Below are positions 1 through 5,259 of a stretch of DNA of 5,259 nucleotides, piece after piece. The DNA is taken from the NCBI GenBank assembly GCA_022564535.1, contig JADFLD010000183.1, forward strand, positions 1 to 5,259, written 5' to 3'. The position numbers and the translations under genes were made by a program. The notes under the pieces are model-generated. The model saw only the letters and a program-made list of their open reading frames with translations, had not been told where the DNA came from and searched no databases. Every line of letters begins with the position of its first letter. Within the stretch, counting starts at the first letter, position 1. Source of the stretch: Gemmatimonadota bacterium (GTDB taxonomy: Bacteria > Gemmatimonadota > Gemmatimonadetes > Longimicrobiales > UBA6960).

Positions 1-389
1 CCACGAACGTGCTTCCTACTCCTGGCACCTTCACAGCCACCAATGACGGGACGGTTACCGCGGACTTCCTCATAAGGGGAGCCGATACAACCGGCTGGAT
101 CCTGTCGGGCGCGGCTGGGGCCGAGACCAAGGTGCTCGCGGGCTCGATCAGCATGGTTTTTGCGCTGCCCGGTGTCGGACTCAACCCGTATCTGCTCGGT
201 GGGCTGGGACAGTATCGGGTCGAGGCGGGGCCGGCCGAAAGGACGGACCGTGGATTCCACGGCGGATTCGGCGTCGTGCTCGGGGCGCTCGGCCTCGGCG
301 CTTTCGCCGAGATACGGTACGTCCGGATCAGCAGCGACACGGGTCCGACGACGAAGATGATCCCCCTCACGGTCGGGGTTCGTTTCTAG
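1..389 (+). CDS. Outer-membrane beta-barrel protein, C-terminal part (5' end outside window)
   Basis: The frame is open from the left edge to the TAG stop at 387-389, and codons before the GTG at position 9 stay open with no ribosome binding site, so I read this as the 3' part of a longer gene and not a gene starting at position 9. About 128 residues are visible. They alternate hydrophobic and polar residues in short stretches separated by Gly/Asp/Thr-rich turns, as in transmembrane beta-strands (for example NPYLLGGLGQYRV and GAFAEIRYVRI). The protein ends LTVGVRF, with Phe last and hydrophobic residues at -3, -5 and -7; this is the classical C-terminal signal read by the BAM assembly machinery. 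That pattern fits the OmpA-like/outer-membrane beta-barrel superfamily, probably a small barrel of about 8 strands. The ligand or role cannot be told. It converges with the E1 gene, 54 bases away. Confidence 0.8.
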   Translation, partial: TNVLPTPGTFTATNDGTVTADFLIRGADTTGWILSGAAGAETKVLAGSISMVFALPGVGLNPYLLGGLGQYRVEAGPAERTDRGFHGGFGVVLGALGLGAFAEIRYVRISSDTGPTTKMIPLTVGVRF

Positions 390-443
390 CTGATCGCGCG
401 CGAGCTTTTCAGAATCGGGCGTGGTTCGTGCTCATCCGTGTGC

Positions 444-2579
444 TCAGTATGCAGCCAGATCCACCAGCGCCTCGACCACGTCGGAGGTCTGGGGCAAGAT
501 GACGTTCTCGAGCTGGGGCGCGTAGGCGACCCAGGTGTCCATCGACGCCACGCGCTTGATTGGCCCGTCGAGGTATTCGAAGAGATCATCGGCGATGCGT
601 GCCGCGATCTCCGAGCCGACGCCCCACGAGAGGCTGTCCTCATGGACCACGACGACCTTGTTCGTCTTCTTCACCGAGTCGGCGATCCGCTCCATGTCGA
701 ACGGCTGGATCGTGCGCAGGTCGATGACCTCGGTCTCGATGCCGTGTTGGTCCGATACGATCTTTGCCGCGTCGAGGCTTCGCTTCACCAACGCTCCGCA
801 CGTGACCAGCGTGATGTCGGAACCCTCGCGGCGGACCTTCGCCTTGCCGAACGGGATCATGTACTCCGGGCCCGGGTCCCGACTCTTGTTGTACACCTGC
901 CGATACAGGTGCTTGTGCTCGAGGAAGAGCACCGGGTCGTCGCAACGGATCGCGGTGCGGAGGAGCCCTGCGGCGTCCTCGGCCGTAGCGGGCATGCAGA
1001 CCCACAGGCCGGGACAATGGGCGAAGAGCGTCTCTCCGGTTTGCGAATGGTAGATCGCGCCGCCCTTTAGGTATCCGCCGTACGTCGTGCGGATCACGAC
1101 CGGCGCCGAGAATACTCCGTTGGAGCGGTACCGCATCGTGGCAAGCTCGTTGCGGATCTGCATCATGGCTGGCCAGATGTAGTCGAAGAACTGGATCTCG
1201 ACCACGGGCTTCAAGCCACGCACCGCCATGCCGATCGCGCGCCCCACGATGTTGGCCTCCGCGAGCGGCGAGTTGTACACGCGGTCCGACCCGAAGCGTC
1301 GTTGCAATCCGTGCGTGACCTTGAAGACGCCACCCTTACCCTTCACTTCGTCCAGGATCTCCTCGCGGGAAGCGTCGGCGACGTCCTCCCCGAACAGGAG
1401 GACGCGTGGGTCCCGCTCCATCTCCGTGCCCATGCAGGAGTTGAGCAGGTCGACCATGGTGAGGAGCTTGTCTCCGGTGTATCGAGGTGAATCCTCGGTA
1501 TCGAACGCGGCCGACGTAGGATCGACGTCCTCAGAGAAGAGGTGATGCATCGCGGTGCTCGGATCGGGCTGGGGCGACTCGAGCGCCTCGTCCGCAGCCG
1601 CACTCACCTCCTCCACCACCGCGGCCTCGAGCGCGTCCAAGTCTTCTGCGGTCGCTGCGCCGATCCTGATCAGCAAGTCACGCGCGGTCGTGAGCGGATC
1701 ACGTTCAGCCTGGGCCTGGCGCTCGTCCTCCGGTCGGTACGCCCGCTCATCGTCGGACATGGAATGGGAGTACGGCCGCGTGGTATGCGCGTGGAGCATC
1801 GCAGGGCCATGCCGTTGGCGGGCGTATGCGATGGCCTCTCCGGCGGCTCGATAGCTGTCGACCAGATCGGTCCCGTCACACTCGACGATGTGGAGATCGG
1901 GGAAGCCGGAGGCGAGTCTCGACACGCTCCCACCGGCCGTCTGCACCTCGACGGGAACACTGATGGCATACCCGTTGTCCTGCACGACGTAGACGACGGG
2001 GAGCTTGAGATTGCACGCCGTGTTCAACGACTCCCAGAACTCGCCCTCGGATGTCGCTCCCTCGCCCGTGCACACGATGACGACTTCGTCGTCATCGAAT
2101 TTCTCGATCAGCTGACGGAGACCGGGAATCCTGGTGATCTTCGTGCCGGCTTCCGCCGACCCGACGGCCTGGAGAAACTGAGACCCGGTCGGGGAAGACG
2201 ATGTCGGCGTGTTGAAGCGCAGGTCACCGAAGTGCGCGGGCATCTGTCGTCCGCCGGACGCGGGATCCGCGGCGGCACCGACCGATTGCAGCAAGTGGTC
2301 GAGCGGCGTTTGTCCGAGCGCCAGCATCATGGCCCGGTCGCGATAGTAAGGGTAGAACCAGTCGAGTGTCGGCCTGCAGTGGGCCGCGACGGTGACCCCG
2401 ACCGCCTCGTGGCCGGCTCCAGACATCTGGAAGAAGATCTTGTTTTGTCGTTTCATGGCCATCTCGCGATCATCGATCCGTCGCGAGGTCACCATCGTGC
2501 GGTAGAACCGCAGAAGCTGGTCGTGGGTCAGCCCGGCGAGATCCGCGGCGTCCAGGATCTCCCGCTCTTGCGTGGCCAT
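444..2579 (-). CDS. Fused E1 alpha/beta subunit of a branched-chain-type 2-oxo acid dehydrogenase
   Basis: ThDP-dependent E1 enzyme that decarboxylates a 2-oxo acid and passes the acyl group to a lipoyl E2. With the ATG at 2579 it is 711 residues, about the sum of separate alpha and beta chains. The alpha part (about 20-338) holds the ThDP/Mg motif [10 protein letters not shown] from 172, with ligands matching the human branched-chain enzyme (Glu173, Asn202, Tyr204), and the loop [10 protein letters not shown] with His272 and Ser273. After a linker (about 339-371), the beta part carries [24 protein letters not shown] (Glu441, the expected ThDP-activating Glu), YHSQ (His511) and the C-terminal [12 protein letters not shown]. 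The alpha motif is GEG, as in branched-chain enzymes; the exact substrate is inferred. A GTG at 2636 would add 19 residues. Neither start has a clear Shine-Dalgarno; I prefer the ATG because alpha-subunit similarity begins just after it. It lies downstream of the DUF255 gene; no E2 or E3 is seen. Confidence 0.93.
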   Translation of the reverse strand: MATQEREILDAADLAGLTHDQLLRFYRTMVTSRRIDDREMAMKRQNKIFFQMSGAGHEAVGVTVAAHCRPTLDWFYPYYRDRAMMLALGQTPLDHLLQSVGAAADPASGGRQMPAHFGDLRFNTPTSSSPTGSQFLQAVGSAEAGTKITRIPGLRQLIEKFDDDEVVIVCTGEGATSEGEFWESLNTACNLKLPVVYVVQDNGYAISVPVEVQTAGGSVSRLASGFPDLHIVECDGTDLVDSYRAAGEAIAYARQRHGPAMLHAHTTRPYSHSMSDDERAYRPEDERQAQAERDPLTTARDLLIRIGAATAEDLDALEAAVVEEVSAAADEALESPQPDPSTAMHHLFSEDVDPTSAAFDTEDSPRYTGDKLLTMVDLLNSCMGTEMERDPRVLLFGEDVADASREEILDEVKGKGGVFKVTHGLQRRFGSDRVYNSPLAEANIVGRAIGMAVRGLKPVVEIQFFDYIWPAMMQIRNELATMRYRSNGVFSAPVVIRTTYGGYLKGGAIYHSQTGETLFAHCPGLWVCMPATAEDAAGLLRTAIRCDDPVLFLEHKHLYRQVYNKSRDPGPEYMIPFGKAKVRREGSDITLVTCGALVKRSLDAAKIVSDQHGIETEVIDLRTIQPFDMERIADSVKKTNKVVVVHEDSLSWGVGSEIAARIADDLFEYLDGPIKRVASMDTWVAYAPQLENVILPQTSDVVEALVDLAAY

Positions 2580-2657
2580 GTAGTCCGGGGTGTGGTGATA
2601 TGCAGGATAAGCCCGAAAGATACTGTACTCGAACACAGGACGAAGGGGTGGGGAGCG
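2580..2657 (-). other. Short intergenic leader between the DUF255 and E1 genes
   Basis: These 78 bases separate the TAG stop of the DUF255 gene from the ATG I chose for E1 (only 21 bases if the GTG at 2636 is used). The stretch is free of stop codons in the E1 frame from 2636 on. I see no intrinsic terminator with a T-run, which favours read-through from the upstream gene. On the minus strand it contains a mildly AT-rich segment with a TATCCT that has 4 of 6 matches to a -10 box, but no convincing -35 partner, so an independent E1 promoter cannot be claimed. Confidence 0.4.
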
Positions 2658-4706
2658 CTACGATTCGCTCGCCGCGCGGAGTCCACGTAGCACGCCTGAC
2701 ACGTCGGTAACGGGGTTTCGACATGCGTAGCGGCGGCATACGTACACGGTCGGCTGCCCGTCCACCATGTCTCTGCCTTCGAGCAACGGGATCCCGGCCG
2801 GCGCGTCGCCGTCCTTTCGTCCGACGATGACGGCGTGGGCCAGAAAGTCGGTGTGGGCTGCTTGGATCAAGGCGGCAGTCGCTTCGTCGTCGCCACCCAC
2901 GATCGCGATTTCGATCGGATCCGAAATCGTTCGGTCGAGCACCGACAACATGCGACCGAAGGCTGGTCCGTAGCGCGCCATGGCCACCGCCTCCCGATCG
3001 ACGATCGCGCGTGCCGCGTCGCGATAGCGATCGTCGTCGAACGCTTGTCCGGCGCGGGCGAGCAGCTCGGCCGCGAGCGAGGGTCCTGACGGGGTTGCGT
3101 TGTCCATGGGGTCGCGCGGTCGCAGGATCAGCGACTCGGCGTCGTGCGCCGAGTCGAATACCGTCCCAGCCTCGTCGTCCCAGAATCGGTCTAGAATTTC
3201 GTCACAGAGCCAGCGGGTGGCGTCGAGCCAGCGCCGCTCGAGCGTCGCACCGTGAAGCGACAGGTAGCCGTTTCCCAGGGCCGCGTGGTCGTCGAGGAAG
3301 GCAGGCACCTTCGAAACGCCTTCCATGTAGCTGTGAAAGAGTCGGTCTCCGACACGTAGCGTCGTCCAGGCGAAGTCGGCTGCCCTGCGAGCCACTTCGA
3401 GGTAGTCGGGCCGACCGAGTGTCGCACCAGCCTCGGCGAAGGCCCGCAGCGCCAGGCCGTTCCACGCGACGATGATCTTCTCATCTCGAAACGGCGCTTC
3501 GCGCGTTGCCCTCTCCTCGTGAAGTTGATGGCGGGCGACCGTCATCCTCTGCTCCAGCTCCGCTTCACCGATGCCCTCCGCTCGTGCCACTGTCCCTATT
3601 TCGTGGGGGAGGTGGAGGATGCTTCGTCCGTCGAAGTTCCCGGCCGTCGAGACGTCGTAAACGCGCGAGAAGAGCCGCGCTTCTTCCGTGCCGAGGAGTG
3701 TCTCGATTTCGGTAGGCGTCCAGACGTAGAACGTACCCTCTACACCCTCCGAGTCGGCGTCTCGTGCTGCGAAGAACCCCCCCTCCGAGGACTGCATGTC
3801 CGCCGCCAGATAATCCAACGTATCGACGACCACGGCGCGTAAGTCGTCGAATTCTGTCAGTCGGAAGGCGTCGAGGTACGCGCGCGCAAGCAGTGCATTG
3901 TCGTAGAGCATTTTCTCGAAGTGGGGAACCAGCCAACCGGCGTCGACCGAATAGCGATGGAAGCCCCCGCCCAGGTGGTCGCGCATGCCGCCGGCCGCCA
4001 TCCTTCGAAGCGTGTGGACGACCATGTCGAGGGCGGTGGCGTCACCCGTGCGCACGTGGTGGCGCAGGAGAAACTCGAGCGTCACGGGCTGAGGGAACTT
4101 CGGCGCCCGCCCGAAACCTCCGTGCGTCGCGTCGTATTGACCGGAGAGTGCACGGTAGGCCGCATCGAGCGTCTCCTCGTCCGCCACGTTACCCGCGACG
4201 GGGCGCGAGGCGGTCGCGAGCGCGTCGATGAGCCGGACACCGCTGCTCCGTACGGCCTCGGTGCGATCTCGGTAGGCAGCGGCTGCGGCACGGAGGACTT
4301 GAGTGAACGACGGCATGCCATGCCGTGGCTCGGGGGGGAAGTAGGTGCCGCCGTGGAACGGGACCCTCTCGGGCGTGAGGAACAGCGTCATCGGCCATCC
4401 TCCCCCGCCCGTCATCGCCTGGACTGCTTTCATGTAGACCTGGTCGATGTCGGGCCGCTCTTCCCGATCGACTTTGATGTTGACGAAGAGCTCGTTCATG
4501 AGCGTCGCCACCGAAGTGTCCTCGAAGGACTCGCGTTCCATGACGTGGCACCAATGGCACGACGAATAGCCGATCGAGAGCAGGATCGGACGGTCCTCTT
4601 GCACGGCCAGGTCCAGGGCCTCGGGGCCCCATGGGTACCAGTCCACCGGGTTGGCGGCGTGCTGCCTCAGATAGGGGCTGGATTCTCCGGTGAGTCGGTT
4701 CGACAT
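2658..4706 (-). CDS. DUF255 thioredoxin-like protein (YyaL/SPATA20 family)
   Basis: Complete 682-residue protein, the usual length for this family (B. subtilis YyaL is similar). The N-terminal thioredoxin-like domain (about 1-165) shows the family hallmarks: [18 protein letters not shown] at 10-27, the CHWCH motif with Cys50 and Cys53, [10 protein letters not shown] at 79-88, and [11 protein letters not shown] followed by GGTYFPP. The remainder looks like an (alpha/alpha)6 barrel related to N-acylglucosamine 2-epimerase/cellobiose epimerase-type enzymes: [12 protein letters not shown] at 196-207, [25 protein letters not shown] at 245-269 in part, [16 protein letters not shown] at 314-329 and [14 protein letters not shown] at 414-427. 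Near the end a YVCRRYAC segment (Cys657, Cys662) is the usual C-terminal cysteine pair. The ATG at 4706 is supported by the family N-terminus, which begins just there. The biochemical role in bacteria is not settled; a redox or sugar-related role is only suggested by the folds. No signal peptide, so likely cytoplasmic. It is followed closely by the E1 gene on the same strand. Confidence 0.95.
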   Translation of the reverse strand: MSNRLTGESSPYLRQHAANPVDWYPWGPEALDLAVQEDRPILLSIGYSSCHWCHVMERESFEDTSVATLMNELFVNIKVDREERPDIDQVYMKAVQAMTGGGGWPMTLFLTPERVPFHGGTYFPPEPRHGMPSFTQVLRAAAAAYRDRTEAVRSSGVRLIDALATASRPVAGNVADEETLDAAYRALSGQYDATHGGFGRAPKFPQPVTLEFLLRHHVRTGDATALDMVVHTLRRMAAGGMRDHLGGGFHRYSVDAGWLVPHFEKMLYDNALLARAYLDAFRLTEFDDLRAVVVDTLDYLAADMQSSEGGFFAARDADSEGVEGTFYVWTPTEIETLLGTEEARLFSRVYDVSTAGNFDGRSILHLPHEIGTVARAEGIGEAELEQRMTVARHQLHEERATREAPFRDEKIIVAWNGLALRAFAEAGATLGRPDYLEVARRAADFAWTTLRVGDRLFHSYMEGVSKVPAFLDDHAALGNGYLSLHGATLERRWLDATRWLCDEILDRFWDDEAGTVFDSAHDAESLILRPRDPMDNATPSGPSLAAELLARAGQAFDDDRYRDAARAIVDREAVAMARYGPAFGRMLSVLDRTISDPIEIAIVGGDDEATAALIQAAHTDFLAHAVIVGRKDGDAPAGIPLLEGRDMVDGQPTVYVCRRYACRNPVTDVSGVLRGLRAASES

Positions 4707-4780
4707 GAGTTCTACGCTAGATTATTCTTGATTTTGTGTCCGGGAGCGGGCCCTGACGGGATGTCCGATCCTAAGGAGAT
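4707..4780. promoter_or_regulatory. Divergent intergenic region with AT-rich patch, presumed promoter region for both flanking genes
   Basis: The 74 bases lie between the divergent starts of the DUF255 gene and the 86-residue gene. Positions about 4710-4740 are clearly AT-rich against GC-rich surroundings, which is typical of a promoter. On the minus strand AATAAT (5 of 6 matches to TATAAT) lies 14 bases before the DUF255 ATG, but no good -35 box sits 16-18 bases upstream and the resulting leader would be very short. On the plus strand TAGATT (4 of 6) also lacks a good -35. The regulatory role is inferred from position and composition; exact promoters are not resolved. Confidence 0.5.
4773..4778 (+). 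promoter_or_regulatory. Shine-Dalgarno AAGGAG before the 86-residue gene
   Basis: AAGGAG is the best ribosome binding site in the window. It lies only 2 bases before the TTG at 4781, which is unusually tight; it lies 8 bases before an in-frame CTG at 4787 and 29 bases before the first in-frame ATG at 4808. The strong site argues that translation starts upstream of 4808, but it does not decide between TTG and CTG. Confidence 0.6.
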
Positions 4781-5041
4781 TTGCCGCTGTATCTGAGAAT
4801 CGCCGGAATGGCGCTCCGCCGCCCGCGGATCATTCCCTACCTCTTGCGTGCCGGATGGGCCTTCCGGGCCCGGGCGTGGTATCGGCGGCCCCCCTTTGTG
4901 CCGATCCCCCCCCGCTCCTACATGCGTTGGCGCATGGACACGGCATACGGCGATCCGGACGCCATGCCGACCCTCGACGAGATGGAACGCTACCTCGTGT
5001 GGACCGCGCGCATGCGAGAGCAGATGTCTGCACATGACTAG
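4781..5041 (+). CDS. Hypothetical small Arg-rich protein (86 residues)
   Basis: I do not recognise a named family. With the TTG start the protein has 86 residues and ends in TAG at 5039-5041. It contains 15 Arg and no Lys. Residues 1-51 hold 12 Arg and no acidic residue, with Trp, Tyr and Pro mixed in (for example RAWYRRPPFVPIPPRSY), whereas residues 52-86 hold 8 of 8 acidic residues and form a likely helix (DEMERYLVWTARMRE). There is no clear signal peptide and no uninterrupted membrane helix; residues 17-30 are only amphipathic. The basic half could bind nucleic acid, phospholipid head groups or an acidic partner; this is speculation. It is the first gene of a plus-strand unit, preceded by AAGGAG, and its last 8 bases overlap the next gene. 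An ATG at 4808 would give 77 residues. Sensible composition and a clean overlap with the next gene make it likely real. Confidence 0.72.
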   Translation: MPLYLRIAGMALRRPRIIPYLLRAGWAFRARAWYRRPPFVPIPPRSYMRWRMDTAYGDPDAMPTLDEMERYLVWTARMREQMSAHD

Positions 5042-5259
5042 GCTGCTCCTGCTCGTCGCATTGGCGCTTGTCACATGGTACTACTTTCCCGAGACCCGGG
5101 CGATGCTGCTCGACATCGCTGAGCCGGTCGTCGTTCCGATCGTCCGGTGGAGCGCCCAAGAGGAGATGGCCCAGGTCGGTCGGAACGTGGTGGAACAGGA
5201 ACGCCTCACCGGTCGATTGCCTACGGGCTCCGAATGGCTCGGCTGGCTCAATTTTCGGT
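5034..5259 (+). CDS. Membrane-anchored hypothetical protein, possibly pseudopilin-like (3' end outside window)
   Basis: Starting at ATG 5034, inside the end of the upstream gene (ATGACTAG overlap), 75 codons are open to the right edge. The N-terminus MTRLLLLVALALVTWYYF is one Arg followed by about 15 hydrophobic residues, which fits a single N-terminal membrane anchor or uncleaved signal sequence. It is followed by an amphipathic, helix-forming stretch (about residues 20-58, for example EEMAQVGRNVVEQERLTG) and then LPTGSEWLGWL. A short hydrophobic helix, a long amphipathic helix and a Leu-Pro-Thr turn before a Trp/Leu-rich segment resemble GspG-type pseudopilins, which continue with a DPWG-type loop; that part lies outside the window, so this is inference. 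The canonical prepilin peptidase site (Gly then Phe, with Glu five residues in) is not seen. Probably translationally coupled to the upstream gene. The ribosome binding site is weak (GAGAG at 5016-5020, 13 bases away). Confidence 0.72.
   Translation, partial: MTRLLLLVALALVTWYYFPETRAMLLDIAEPVVVPIVRWSAQEEMAQVGRNVVEQERLTGRLPTGSEWLGWLNFR

Noticed and set aside
388..409. Possible terminator hairpin between the convergent genes: a TCGCGCGCGA palindrome flanked by AGC and GCT, followed by TTTT
   Set aside because: The stem is only three pairs on each side of a three-base bulge, the loop is formed from the palindrome itself and the T-run is four bases, so the structure is too weak to call.
438..1070. 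Plus-strand open frame of 210 codons opposite the E1 beta part
   Set aside because: Antisense shadow of conserved E1 beta motifs, with low-complexity composition and no ribosome binding site worth noting.
1542..2690. Plus-strand open frame of 382 codons opposite the E1 gene
   Set aside because: It lies antisense to a gene with clear family motifs. Its translation is Arg/Gly/His-rich with no recognisable domain, as expected for a mirror frame in GC-rich coding DNA.
3921..4796. Plus-strand open frame of 291 codons opposite the DUF255 gene and crossing the intergenic region
   Set aside because: It overlaps a strongly conserved gene on the other strand and shows no domain. Only its last 11 codons fall outside that gene, and these are discussed as a possible tiny leader.
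4906..4913. Run of eight C bases inside the 86-residue gene, considered as a slippage or phase-variation site
   Set aside because: The frame before and after the run is consistent and leads exactly to the overlap with the next gene, so there is no sign of a shift. GC-rich DNA gives such runs by chance.
4712..5074. Minus-strand open frame of 120 codons covering the small-protein gene
   Set aside because: The plus-strand pair has a strong Shine-Dalgarno, a sensible hydrophobic anchor and a clean stop/start overlap; the minus frame has none of these.
1..5259. Search for CRISPR repeats, tRNA-like cloverleaves, transposase or integrase genes, and long direct or inverted repeats
   Set aside because: None seen by eye on either strand. 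The window is filled by ordinary coding regions with short gaps, and no gene-free stretch exceeds 300 bases.

Overview
The window is GC-rich bacterial DNA, apart from one short AT-rich patch at about 4710-4740. It reads as an ordinary chromosomal stretch and not as a mobile or defence island. The fused alpha/beta 2-oxo acid dehydrogenase E1, the C-terminal beta-barrel signature of an outer-membrane protein and the general composition suggest a Gram-negative (diderm) bacterium. A member of the Gemmatimonadota or a related group would fit, but this is an inference from gene style and no marker gene here fixes it.

Layout. (1) 1-389, plus strand: the 3' end of an outer-membrane beta-barrel protein gene that starts before the window. 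(2) 444-2579, minus strand: a complete fused E1 alpha-E1 beta subunit of a branched-chain-type 2-oxo acid dehydrogenase. It converges on gene 1. (3) 2658-4706, minus strand: a complete DUF255/YyaL (SPATA20-like) protein with a thioredoxin-like N-terminus and an (alpha/alpha)6-barrel-like remainder. It lies directly upstream of the E1 gene, so the two are probably co-transcribed. (4) 4707-4780: the divergent intergenic region, AT-rich in part, which must hold the start signals for both directions. (5) 4781-5041, plus strand: an unrecognised 86-residue protein with a very arginine-rich N-terminal half and an acidic C-terminal half. (6) 5034-5259, plus strand: a membrane-anchored protein that overlaps gene 5 by 8 bases and runs off the right edge.

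How they fit together. The E1 would carry out the ThDP-dependent decarboxylation of branched-chain 2-oxo acids, but no lipoyl E2 or E3 gene is visible, so its partners lie elsewhere. The DUF255 protein has no firmly established bacterial function. Genes 5 and 6 overlap and are probably translationally coupled. Together they may form a small envelope-associated pair; gene 6 resembles the N-terminal part of a GspG-like pseudopilin, which is a tentative reading. I see no RNA gene, CRISPR array, insertion sequence, integrase or long repeat. The most interesting unknown is the pair at 4781-5259.
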